Notes: generated by a model not told the origin, from the sequence alone. A stretch of 10,389 nucleotides of DNA from Planctomycetota bacterium (GCA_026386995.1 JAPLMO010000101.1:1-10389), one strand, 5' to 3'; positions 1 through 7,288 are shown, counted from the first letter of the stretch. Made by a program: numbers and translations.

Positions 1-3000
1 GGTGTAGTTGATCGCCAACAGGCCGTCGTTCAGTTGCAGCGTGCCGGTCGGCGCAGCGCCGCCCGCGATGTTGAGGGCCGACGTGACGTTGGTCGACCGG
101 ACCGTCGCGCTGGTCGTCAGCGTGCTGCCCGCGCCGATGCCGATGCTGGCGACGTTCTTGATGGACGAGTTGACTGTCAACGTCTGGCCCGCGCCAACGG
201 TCACCGCGCTAGTCGTCGGACTGGCGCCCGCCAGGCTGTTGATCGTCGCCGCGCCGCTCGCCACTTGGAAGCTGTTGGCCGTCACGTTGCCGGCCATGAG
301 GGTCGCGCCGTTGCCGAGGGACACCGTGCCCGTGGCGCCAATCGCGCCGCCGTTCAGGTTGACGTTGGTGTTGAGTGTTGCGCTGGTCCAGCCTGTCATG
401 CTGGTCGCGCCCGTGGCGTTGAACGTGCTGCCCGCGGCCAGGCCGCCGGTGACGTTGGCCGTGCCGCCCGCGTTGAGGTTGAACGTGCCTGCCCGCGACG
501 CCGCGCCCGCGGTGAACGTGCCGCTAACATCGATCGTGCCGGTCAGCGTGGCCGCGCCCGCGAAGATGGCTTGGGCGCCGCCGGCAACCGTGATGCCGCT
601 GGTGCTGTTGATCGAGCCGGTCGAGGCGATTTGCAGCGTGCCGCCGTTGACGGTCGTGGCGCCGGTGTAGGTGTTGGCGCCGCCAAGGGTCTGTGTGCCG
701 CTGCCCACCTTGGTAAGCGATCCGGGGCCGGTGTCGTCAAGGATGACGCCAGAGAACGTGGGCTCGGAAGCGCCCGAAACCGTCAAGGCCGTGCCTCCAA
801 CAGGGTCCGTGATGCGGATGGTGCCTGTCGATCCCGCCAGTGCCCCGGCGGTCAGAGTGCCGCCGCTAACAGTAACCGCACTGTCAGCCTTCCACAACTT
901 GAGCGTCCCGCCCACGGTCAGTTGGCCGCCGTTTTTCACTGTCACGGAACCCATGCCGCCTGCCGCGTTGTCATTGCCCCCGACATACAGGCAACCGGTG
1001 TTGGTCCAGAGGGACCCGCTGCCGTCCACGGTTACCGTGCCGCTGGAGCCGCTGTAGTAGCCAAGGTAACCGGTAGTGTTGGAGACTTGGCCGCCGTTCT
1101 GGACGTTCATCGCGCCCGCGGCGGAGTTGCTGGTTCCAACATAGACACCCACGGCCTTGAGCGACCCGCCGAAGACGCCCGAGAGGCTGTCATTGACGTA
1201 CAGGTCGCCGTTGCCCAGGTCGACCGCACCCGCGCCGGAAACCATCAGCCCATTGAGCAGGGTGATGAACCCGCCGGTGCTTGCCGTGATGGTGCCCTGG
1301 CAGTCGACATGGTCGTCGATGAAGCCCCAGCCGGCAAAGCCCTCGCCGGGGCCCACCGTCAGGGTCGTGCCTGCCGTATGGAGCATCCCGGCGTTGGAGT
1401 AATCGCCGAAGGCCGTGGTGGGGTCCATGCCGTCGGGGACGATCAGGAGGGAGTCCGCGGTGATATCAAGGGCCGCTGCCTTGGCTCCCAGGACCGAACT
1501 GCCCGGCCGGGCGAGATTGATAAGGGCGTTGGAGGCGCTGATGTAGGCCGTGGGGACGCTCCCGGGCAAACCGAAATCGAGCGTCCCATCGTTATTCAGG
1601 CCGCCTCTGATAAGGAGATTGCCGCCGGAGAACTCGTATTTTCCGCCTTTCTCCACCGATACGTACATGGCGGTGTTGGTCCCGCTTGTCTGGAGGAACG
1701 TGCCGCCGACGTATTCTTCCGTGGCCGCCAACTGTCCCTCGCCGCTCACGGTAACCGCACTGTCGGGATTCCACAGTTTGAGGGTCCCGCCCACTGTTAC
1801 GGAGCCGCCGTTCTTGACCGTCAATGATCCTTTGCCCCCGTGCGGGGAATCGTCACCCCCTACATATAAGGAGCCGTCGTTGTTCCAGATGGATCCGATG
1901 CCGTCCACGGTCACCGTGCCGCTGGAGCCGCTGTTATAGGCAAGGTAACCTACTCCGTTAGAGACCTGGCCGCCGTTCTGGATATTCAGGGTGCCTGTGC
2001 CGGAGTAACCGACGCACAGTTTCGACCAATACGCCCATTTCGACCATTTCGACCCGCTGCCGTCCACGGTCACAGTGCCGTTGGAAGTGCTTCCATAGCC
2101 AATTAAGCAAGAGCCATTGGAGACCTCGCCGCCGTTCTGGATAATGAGCGTGCCCGTGCCCGAGTAACCGACGTACAGTTCCACCGAATTGGTCCATTTT
2201 GATCCGCTGCCGTCCACGGTCGCCGTGCCGCTGGAGCCGCTGGAATAGCCAAGGTAGCCGTTTAAGGTGGAGACTTGGCCGCCGTTCAGGATATTCAGCG
2301 TGCCTGTGCCCGAGTAACCGACGTACAGATACGGCCCCTGAATGGTCCATTTCGATCCGCTGCCGTCCACGGTCGCCGTGCCGCTGGAGCCGGTGTTGTA
2401 GCCAAGATAACCGGTGGTGATTAACTGGCAGCCGTTCTGGATATTCAGCGCGCCTGTGCCTGAGTAACCGACGTACAGATACGGCCCCTGATTGGTCCAT
2501 TTCGAGTTGATGCCGTCCACGGTTGCCGTGCCGCTGGAGCCGCTGGAATAGCCAAGGTAGCCATTGAAGTTGGAGACCTGCCCGCCGTTCCGGATGTTCA
2601 GCACGCCCGGGCCGGAGCGGCCGACGTAAAGATCCCCCGAATTGTTCCATTTCGAGTTGGTGCCGTCCACGGTCGCTGTGCCGCTGGAACCGCTGGAATA
2701 GCCAAGGTAGCCATCGTGGTCAAAGACCTGGCCGCCGTTCTGGATACTCAGCGCGCCCGCGCCGGAGTAACCGACGTACAGATACCACGAATTGGCCCAT
2801 TTCGACCCGATGCCGTCCACGGTAACCGTGCCGCTGGAACCGCTGCTTATGCCAAGGTAGCCGTGGGTGTTGGAGACCTGGCCGCCGTTCTGGATCTTCA
2901 GCGTGCCGGTGCCGGAGTAGCCGACGGACAGATTCCCCGAATTGGTCCATTTCGACCCGCCGCCGTCCACGGTCGCTGTCCCGCTGGACCCGCTGTTACA

Positions 3001-5184
3001 GCCGAGGTAGCCGTAGGTGTTGGAGACCCCGCCGCCGTTCTGGACATTCAGCGTGCCCGTGTTGTGGTAGCCGACGTACAGAAACCCCGAATTGGTCCAT
3101 TTCGATCCGCTGCCATCCACGGTCGCCGTGCCGCTGGAGCCGCTGGAATAGCCAAGGTAGCCATTGAAGTTGGAGACCTGGCCGCCGTCTTGGATACTCA
3201 GCGTGCCGGTGCCGGAGGCGCCGACGAGCAGATACCCCGAATTGGTCCATTTCGACCCGATACCGTCCACGGTCGCCGTGCCATTGTTGCCGCTGAAGTT
3301 GCCAAGGCAACCGTAGGCGCTGGAGACATCGCCGCCGTTCTGGATATTCAACTCGCCCGCGCTGAAGAGACCTCTCGAACTGGAGACTTGGCCGCCGTTC
3401 TGGACATTCAGCGTGCCCGTGTTGTGGTAGCCGACGTACAGAAACCCCGAATTGGTCCATTTCGAAGCGACGCCGTCCACGGTCACCGTGCCACCTGTCC
3501 AGTTAAACGCGCCGCTCGTCCAGTTAAACGAGCCGAAAATCAAGAGGTTGCCCGCCGAAAAACTGCCCCCACCTAACGTAAGCGTGGCACCAGAAGTGAT
3601 CGTCGCGGTGTTCGTGACATTGAGCGTCTTGCCAGTGCCCAGCGTGAGCGATGCGCCCAGCGGGCCACCAGCGCCGACCGTCAAACCGTCTGTGCCTGTG
3701 ATGCCCAGCGTGCCGCCGAACCAATTGAAAGTGCCGCCTGGCCCAACCTCAATACGCTGTGCCGACAGGTTTCCCGCCGTCCAATTCAAACATCCCGTGC
3801 CGTACTGTCCCACGTATATCGAACCTGCCGTGAGCGTTCCGCCTTGGAGGTTGTAGGTCCCGTTGGAGCCCAGAGAATACCCAATGAAAAGCGATTCGCT
3901 TACCACATTCGTCCCGTTAGTTTGGTTCATGGCGGCCGTGCCTTGTTGGCCAACGATCTCATACTTTGCTGACAGGGAGCCGCCGGAAAGAGTGAAGGTC
4001 GCACTTGTGCCGGCCCTGCATGCCAGTTGCAGGGAGTTCTCGATGGCATGATTGCCTTCCGATTGCTGGACCGCGCCGTTGCTGTTGACCCCAATGCTCT
4101 CATTGCCGTCAATCCAAAGGTCCGCACCGCTATTGATCTTGAGCGTTGCCGAACCATCGACATAGAGGGCGGCCGCCGCAGTTCCCGCATCCAAGTTGAC
4201 TGCGCCGGCGCAAGTGAACTGCAGATAGGTTACATCCTTGATTCCCGGCACCATCCCCGTTGGCCAATTGCGTGTGTCAGTCCAGTTCGTCTGCCAACCC
4301 GATGTGGCGGTGTTTCCTGCGGTGCCGGCCCCCTGCCAGTCAGTGGTGGCGAAAGAGGTGGCGGACAGCAATTGTTGGGCATCCTGCGCATCGGGATACC
4401 TAAGGAATATATCCCACAAGCCGCTGTTGTTGAGCGCCGTATAGGAGTAGGTCGGCCAAACCCCCGCTGGCTGAATGTCGGAGTCGGCGACCGTCATTGA
4501 CCCGCTCATAAACCCCGCGTCGAGACCGTACAGGGTCAAAGCGTGTCCGGGAATCCCGATTCCGACCGGAAGCCCCCTTTGGAGTCGAGCCTGGATCCAC
4601 TGGATTGGGTCCGCTCCGCTCCATAGGAAAAGCCGCTGTATATCCTCGGTCTTGTACCCATCGCTCCTTAGCGCTTCTCCTTGATTCCCGCCATCGTCGA
4701 ATGTCTTAATGACCTTGTTCCCGAAGATGTCCGTAACGGTCACGCCTGCCGTGAACGCCCACATGGTGTAGCGGTCGGGGCCGCCAATGTACCTAAGCAT
4801 GTTCGCAGCGGAAGCTATCCAGCAGGCGTTGTCTGGGGCTTCTCGTGCCTGAGCCCAGGTCTGTGGCGGGGGACCCTTGGTGACCGGTTCGCCGACCTCG
4901 TGCGTTCCATTTCCAGTGGTGTCATTGAACCATGCGCGGTGCCAGATGTCAGCCGATCTCGCTGAGGGCCACCCCTGATTATCTTCGGGCGCCGCCGGTT
5001 CGTCGAAATCCCATTGCCCATTGCCGTTTTGATCCCAGTACCACCAGACGTACTTGCCAAAGCTCTTGTCTTGGTCATACCACATCCCGGGCAGAGTAGT
5101 TGTCTGGGCACTTGCAGGCAGAAATACTGTTGCAGAGATGAGTGTGGCGAGAGAAAAGGCAAACAGGTGTCGGTTACGATTCAT
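1..5184 (-). CDS. Giant secreted repeat protein with N-terminal IdeS/Mac-like cysteine peptidase domain (partial, C-terminus outside window)
   Basis: The frame is open without a stop from the ATG at 5184 to base 1 (1,728 codons). An in-frame stop lies upstream at 5283-5281, and GGGGGA sits 8 nt before the ATG. Residues 1-26 form a signal peptide (basic NRNRH, hydrophobic core, ASA before Q27). Residues 51-62 (DQNGNGQWDFDE) match an EF-hand calcium loop, and 88-99 are a weaker second loop. C121 in NACWIASAANML, H214 in GHALTLYG, and D234/D236 in VADSD reproduce the Cys, His and DSD layout of IdeS/Mac (C66) peptidases; the Cys-His distance is shorter here than in IdeS. From about residue 255 the chain is Gly/Ser/Thr/Asn-rich beta-strand repeats: T5SS/PEP-CTERM-associated 50-residue units at about 555-1105, and a PATR-type repeat at about 1488-1520 (LTKVGSGTQTLGGANTYTG). 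It is probably exported and surface-bound or released, with a beta-helical stalk carrying an enzyme-like head. The C-terminus, where a PEP-CTERM signal or autotransporter barrel would lie, is not visible. Peptidase activity is inferred from motifs only. Confidence 0.9.
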   Translation of the reverse strand, partial: MNRNRHLFAFSLATLISATVFLPASAQTTTLPGMWYDQDKSFGKYVWWYWDQNGNGQWDFDEPAAPEDNQGWPSARSADIWHRAWFNDTTGNGTHEVGEPVTKGPPPQTWAQAREAPDNACWIASAANMLRYIGGPDRYTMWAFTAGVTVTDIFGNKVIKTFDDGGNQGEALRSDGYKTEDIQRLFLWSGADPIQWIQARLQRGLPVGIGIPGHALTLYGLDAGFMSGSMTVADSDIQPAGVWPTYSYTALNNSGLWDIFLRYPDAQDAQQLLSATSFATTDWQGAGTAGNTATSGWQTNWTDTRNWPTGMVPGIKDVTYLQFTCAGAVNLDAGTAAAALYVDGSATLKINSGADLWIDGNESIGVNSNGAVQQSEGNHAIENSLQLACRAGTSATFTLSGGSLSAKYEIVGQQGTAAMNQTNGTNVVSESLFIGYSLGSNGTYNLQGGTLTAGSIYVGQYGTGCLNWTAGNLSAQRIEVGPGGTFNWFGGTLGITGTDGLTVGAGGPLGASLTLGTGKTLNVTNTATITSGATLTLGGGSFSAGNLLIFGSFNWTSGAFNWTGGTVTVDGVASKWTNSGFLYVGYHNTGTLNVQNGGQVSSSRGLFSAGELNIQNGGDVSSAYGCLGNFSGNNGTATVDGIGSKWTNSGYLLVGASGTGTLSIQDGGQVSNFNGYLGYSSGSSGTATVDGSGSKWTNSGFLYVGYHNTGTLNVQNGGGVSNTYGYLGCNSGSSGTATVDGGGSKWTNSGNLSVGYSGTGTLKIQNGGQVSNTHGYLGISSGSSGTVTVDGIGSKWANSWYLYVGYSGAGALSIQNGGQVFDHDGYLGYSSGSSGTATVDGTNSKWNNSGDLYVGRSGPGVLNIRNGGQVSNFNGYLGYSSGSSGTATVDGINSKWTNQGPYLYVGYSGTGALNIQNGCQLITTGYLGYNTGSSGTATVDGSGSKWTIQGPYLYVGYSGTGTLNILNGGQVSTLNGYLGYSSGSSGTATVDGSGSKWTNSVELYVGYSGTGTLIIQNGGEVSNGSCLIGYGSTSNGTVTVDGSGSKWSKWAYWSKLCVGYSGTGTLNIQNGGQVSNGVGYLAYNSGSSGTVTVDGIGSIWNNDGSLYVGGDDSPHGGKGSLTVKNGGSVTVGGTLKLWNPDSAVTVSGEGQLAATEEYVGGTFLQTSGTNTAMYVSVEKGGKYEFSGGNLLIRGGLNNDGTLDFGLPGSVPTAYISASNALINLARPGSSVLGAKAAALDITADSLLIVPDGMDPTTAFGDYSNAGMLHTAGTTLTVGPGEGFAGWGFIDDHVDCQGTITASTGGFITLLNGLMVSGAGAVDLGNGDLYVNDSLSGVFGGSLKAVGVYVGTSNSAAGAMNVQNGGQVSNTTGYLGYYSGSSGTVTVDGSGSLWTNTGCLYVGGNDNAAGGMGSVTVKNGGQLTVGGTLKLWKADSAVTVSGGTLTAGALAGSTGTIRITDPVGGTALTVSGASEPTFSGVILDDTGPGSLTKVGSGTQTLGGANTYTGATTVNGGTLQIASTGSINSTSGITVAGGAQAIFAGAATLTGTIDVSGTFTAGAASRAGTFNLNAGGTANVTGGLAAGSTFNATGATSMTGWTSATLNTNVNLNGGAIGATGTVSLGNGATLMAGNVTANSFQVASGAATINSLAGASPTTSAVTVGAGQTLTVNSSIKNVASIGIGAGSTLTTSATVRSTNVTSALNIAGGAAPTGTLQLNDGLLAINYT
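863..1032 (-). repeat. Second copy of a repeat module also present about 879 bp away at 1742-1911
   Basis: The protein encoded here, with GGTLKLWKADSAVTVSGG preceded by SVTVKNGGQLTV, closely parallels that encoded at 1742-1911, with GGTLKLWNPDSAVTVSG preceded by SLTVKNGGSVTV. Both follow the TVDGxGSxW block of a 50-residue unit. The 879-bp spacing between the two TVDG blocks is in frame. This suggests an older, larger duplication of a roughly 293-residue module around the tandem array, with diverged sequence between the copies. Confidence 0.65.
1902..3495 (-). repeat. Tandem array of about ten 150-bp (50-residue) T5SS/PEP-CTERM-associated repeat units
   Basis: The conserved block gtccacggt (encoding TVDG) ends at 3483, 3273, 2973, 2823, 2673, 2523, 2373, 2220, 2070 and 1911, with a one-base variant at 3123. 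Most spacings are exactly 150 bp, with 153, 159 and 210 as exceptions. The unit reads GTATVDGSGSKWTNSG, then LYVGYSGTGTLNIQNGG, then QVSNFNGYLGYSSGSS. Differences in unit length are multiples of three, so the frame is kept. The 210-bp interval carries a truncated extra unit of 20 residues. The pattern matches the T5SS/PEP-CTERM-associated repeat family, which builds right-handed beta-helices. Confidence 0.9.
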
Positions 5185-5338
5185 GTGTTGCGTCCCCCAC
5201 GTTGCAACATTGTCCCGTCGTGAGAGTGAATCTCCCGTCAGCCCGGAGCGTCGAACAAGCCAATCCAAGAACCGCAGTGGCTATGGCTGCGCAGAGTACG
5301 AACTGTAGGTGGAGTACGGAATCCTTTCGGTGCATCAT
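5174..5338 (-). CDS. Possible small membrane or exported peptide upstream of the giant gene (54 aa, weak)
   Basis: A 54-codon frame begins with two ATGs and encodes a basic start, a hydrophobic stretch (LQFVLCAAIATAVLGLAC) and a short polar tail with a CC pair. It overlaps the first 11 bases of the giant gene in another frame, an arrangement compatible with translational coupling. Against it, there is no Shine-Dalgarno site before the start and I recognise no family. The hydrophobic run could arise by chance. Confidence 0.2.
   Translation of the reverse strand: MMHRKDSVLHLQFVLCAAIATAVLGLACSTLRADGRFTLTTGQCCNVGDATHES
5193..5198 (-). promoter_or_regulatory. Shine-Dalgarno-like site for the giant repeat protein
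   Basis: On the minus strand GGGGGA lies 8 nt before the ATG at 5184. It fixes the start together with the signal peptide that follows. No convincing -10/-35 pair was found upstream. Confidence 0.5.
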
Positions 5339-5850
5339 AAGCCGAAGAGGGAGTCCGAAGTGTCGCAGCTTCGCCCCGTGGTTTGTGCTAGCGGCACTCG
5401 CGACGACGAACATGGCAGCCCCCACTATAGCAAGCCTCGTGTCCGGCCTACTCTCCAGACAGATAGGCCGTCAGATAGTCGTCTGAGAATTGTCCCCATA
5501 GTATGGCCTATATTTGGCATTTGGGCAAGCGGGAAATTCGTGCGCTGGGTGTTTCCCCACGACTTGTCAGGTTGGAGGTTTTGCGAAGGCGAGGACGAGT
5601 TAGCTGGGGCCGGAGGGACGGGCGCTGCTTTTATTGAGTTTTTCACTCGGCATGAAGTTTAGTCGCCGCGGCGACCACTCTTCACTCCGGTTCCCGGTTG
5701 CCGCCGGTCCATCCCGCGGCAGTGCCACGGGCTTGTTTCCGGCTCCCGATTCCCATTTGCACCGCCGCCGCCGTTTCTCACCCAATCCTCCCTCCCCGTT
5801 CTCAGCGTTCTCCGCGGTGAAGCCGTTGCCGTTGTTGAGTTTTTCACTTT
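5199..5850. other. Intergenic region with no convincing gene
   Basis: Apart from the weak 54-codon frame at its left, this stretch holds only low-complexity frames. The 14-bp word ttgagtttttcact occurs twice, at about 5634 and 5835, flanking some 200 bp. The 5800-5825 segment (tctcagcgttctccgcggtg) resembles the degenerate GCGGAGAACGC-type intergenic repeats often seen in planctomycete and metagenomic contigs. Translations of it are probably spurious. Confidence 0.5.
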
Positions 5851-5905
5851 GCATTCTGCACTCTGCACTCTGCACTCTGCACTCTGCACTCTGCATTCTG
5901 CATTT
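5851..5905. repeat. Heptamer tandem array, unit GCACTCT
   Basis: There are seven consecutive 7-bp units (gcattct once, gcactct five times, gcattct once) followed by a partial gcattt. The variant unit with a T sits at both ends. Three heptamers make 21 nt, so every frame stays open and yields a QSAECRV-type peptide repeat that should not be read as a gene. Confidence 0.95.
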
Positions 5906-5977
5906 CCCGGCTGGTTTTTACTCCGCACTTATGATGTCGATCTGCGTATTAAACCATACAAAAAATGAGGGACACCC

Positions 5978-6091
5978 ATGACCTCTGTGAAAGATTTCAC
6001 GAACGTAAGTGTTTTTGCAAAAGTGGCACTTACGTCTCAGGCGACCCCTCAAAAACCGCTCCGAAAGGCTCAAAACGCTATCAAGTTCTGA
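5978..6091 (+). CDS. Possible 37-aa peptide ORF overlapping a hairpin (weak)
   Basis: The ATG at 5978 is preceded by GAGG at 5967-5970, 7 nt away. The frame encodes 37 residues beginning MTSVKDFTNVSVFAKVALTS and ending in a lysine-containing tail before TGA. It runs through the first hairpin copy. The second hairpin copy, read in the matching frame, encodes a similar string (DVSVSAKTRLTSTA), so the resemblance may come from the DNA repeat alone. No family is recognised. Confidence 0.25.
   Translation: MTSVKDFTNVSVFAKVALTSQATPQKPLRKAQNAIKF
5987..6000. repeat. Short perfect inverted repeat next to hairpin copy 1
   Basis: GTGAAA, a 2-nt centre, then TTTCAC. It lies directly to the left of the ACGTAAGTG hairpin and may belong to the same structured element. 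Confidence 0.6.
6003..6035. repeat. Hairpin copy 1 (ACGTAAGTG / CACTTACGT)
   Basis: A 9-bp perfect stem encloses a 15-nt loop that contains the small palindrome TTTTGCAAAA. It is nearly identical to the hairpin at 6236-6274. Confidence 0.85.
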
Positions 6092-6235
6092 TCAAAAAAA
6101 GTAAAAAGTGATCAAAAAGGCTCAAGTTTAGTCTTACCCATCTTAACATTTTGACGCGCCACCCCCTCTGGCGCTAGCGCCAAGGCCGTTTCTGGCCTTT
6201 CGGACCCCCAAAAAGGGGGTGCGCCGCTCTAATAA
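6036..6235. other. AT-richer segment bounded by the two hairpin copies (possible MITE-like unit)
   Basis: The first 120 bases are AT-richer than their surroundings, with runs of A and the word tgatcaaaaa twice. The last 70 bases hold a cluster of three hairpins. There is no ORF of substance beyond the tail of the 37-aa frame. Near-identical palindromes at both ends make a small non-autonomous element plausible, but no target-site duplication is clear. Confidence 0.4.
6169..6220. repeat. Cluster of three consecutive hairpins
   Basis: TGGCGCTAGCGCCA (6169-6182) is a perfect 14-bp palindrome. AAGGCC and GGCCTT enclose a 6-nt loop (6182-6199). ACCCCC and GGGGGT enclose AAAAA (6204-6220). They follow each other with almost no spacer. 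A second ACCCCC at 6161-6166 could compete for pairing with GGGGGT. Confidence 0.85.
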
Positions 6236-6274
6236 TTGACGTAAGTGTTTCTGCAAAAACGCGACTTACGTCAA
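6236..6274. repeat. Hairpin copy 2 (TTGACGTAAGT / ACTTACGTCAA)
   Basis: An 11-bp perfect stem encloses a 17-nt loop. The inner sequence matches hairpin copy 1 at nearly all positions (acgtaagtgttt, one change, tgcaaaa), so the two are copies of one sequence rather than unrelated palindromes. Confidence 0.85.
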
Positions 6275-6296
6275 CGGCCAAAAAGAGAGTTCCAAG

Positions 6297-6331
6297 TTTC
6301 AGGTTTCAGGTTTCAGGTTTCAGGTTTCAAG
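6297..6331. repeat. Heptamer tandem array, unit TTTCAGG
   Basis: Four exact TTTCAGG units are followed by a TTTCAAG variant; the left flank also reads CAAG. It has the same 7-bp period as the array at 5851-5905 but an unrelated unit. Frames through it are spurious. The 130 bases between it and the DUF4190 stop show nothing recognisable. Confidence 0.9.
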
Positions 6332-6460
6332 TGAACGGCCAGCGGCGGGACACGCCAGAGGCAGGCAGGCCCGGTACTCGGCAACAACGAAGAGGCTCGC
6401 GGCGGGGGCCGCGGACTCTCGCAAGCACCCTCGGCGCCTGCCGCGCGAAGCCACACAGCA

Positions 6461-7288
6461 TCAGTGGTACAGGTGGCACGAGACCAAGTGCTCGGGCTCG
6501 TTGGCGGCTGTCCGCGAGGAGGCCGTGATGCAAACCATTTTCGCGTCAGGCCCCAGGCGCAAAGGCTCACGCGAAATTGCCGCCACCCTCGCAACGCTCT
6601 TCTCGATGAGGCCCCCCACGTTCTCCGGCGGCACGGACTCCACATGGCCGTCGAGGAAGCCGATGACGTAGCGGTTGGCGTGCCGCGGCTTCTCGGGCAG
6701 GAGGTCCGGCCCGCCGGACGGCGGCGAACCGGGCCGACACTCGAAGAAGAGAACGGTTCGCCCCGGGTCTGGGGCAACGAGGGTTCCTCCTGCAAGGGCG
6801 GCGTTCATGGCATACGCGCGGCCGCCTTTTTTGTCGCCAGGATCGGCCATGACTTGCGCCGGAAGACCCATTTGCTTCTGGAAGACCTCCGGCCACGTGT
6901 CGGCGGATGGCAGTTTCTGGCGATTCGACGCGGCGTATTGCTCCGCCGTTACGCACAACTGCTTCACATTGTGCACGGATGAGGTCGCGTTGGCCAGATC
7001 CATCGCGCCAAAAATGGCCGGCATCAGAATGGCTGCGAGAATCCCCAGCACGGGCAGTATCACGATGCCCACCCCCGAGACCACGATGCCCGCGATGGCC
7101 AGGCCCCGGCCGCGTTTCGCCGCGGGATCCTTGCCGATCTTCACGAGACCGACGATGCCAAGAATCACGCCGATAATGGAACACAGTCCTACCGTGCACG
7201 GCCCAACGATGCCGCAGACGAGGCTCGCGATGGCAAGGCCGCTGGTCTTGGGCTGGGCCGCAGATGGGGCGGGCGGAAGGTTTGACAT
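6461..7288 (-). CDS. DUF4190 membrane protein with prepilin-processing-type H-X9-DG motif
   Basis: 275 residues. The ATG at 7288 follows AGGAGG with 6 nt spacing, so I prefer it to an in-frame ATG at 7351. Residues 17-49 and 63-93 are two hydrophobic segments separated by a GKDPAAKRGRG loop, the DUF4190 pattern (SGLAIASL in the first, GRGLAIAGIV at the second). The stretch LMPAIFGAMDLANATSSVHN (88-107), running into VKQL, resembles the helix after the membrane anchor in planctomycete DUF1559/pseudopilin-like proteins. H203, nine residues, then D213-G214 fits the H-X9-DG motif exactly, followed by HVES. No FTLIE-type prepilin cleavage site is present. It is probably a membrane protein with an exposed pseudopilin-like globular part; no biochemical role is known to me. 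It is transcribed divergently from the synthase gene. Confidence 0.85.
   Translation of the reverse strand: MSNLPPAPSAAQPKTSGLAIASLVCGIVGPCTVGLCSIIGVILGIVGLVKIGKDPAAKRGRGLAIAGIVVSGVGIVILPVLGILAAILMPAIFGAMDLANATSSVHNVKQLCVTAEQYAASNRQKLPSADTWPEVFQKQMGLPAQVMADPGDKKGGRAYAMNAALAGGTLVAPDPGRTVLFFECRPGSPPSGGPDLLPEKPRHANRYVIGFLDGHVESVPPENVGGLIEKSVARVAAISREPLRLGPDAKMVCITASSRTAANEPEHLVSCHLYH

Noticed and set aside
34..1827. 597-codon plus-strand ORF opposite the giant gene
   Set aside because: It is the antisense of the same codon register as a clear repeat protein. Its translation is Arg/Ala/Gly-rich with no domain, and it exists because the GC-rich repeats lack stops on the other strand.
1902..3495. 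Regular repeats considered as a CRISPR or non-coding satellite
   Set aside because: The 150-bp unit is coding, varies by whole codons and has no unique spacers.
1958..3576. Long repetitive ORFs in other frames across the 150-bp array (for example 2716-3576 plus, 1958-2650 minus)
   Set aside because: They are shadows of the tandem repeat; the continuous minus-strand frame with signal peptide and known repeat signature explains the region.
5240..5560. Search for a promoter of the giant gene
   Set aside because: No sigma70 or sigma54 consensus pair was convincing, so none is annotated.
5600..5981. ORFs giving QSAECRV-type repeats and their reverse
   Set aside because: They arise from the 7-bp tandem array, which keeps all frames open; there is no ribosome-binding site or domain.
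6313..6795. Minus ORF of 160 codons and plus ORF 6675-7388 overlapping the DUF4190 gene
   Set aside because: These are shadow frames; the DUF4190/H-X9-DG frame has recognisable domains and an AGGAGG site.
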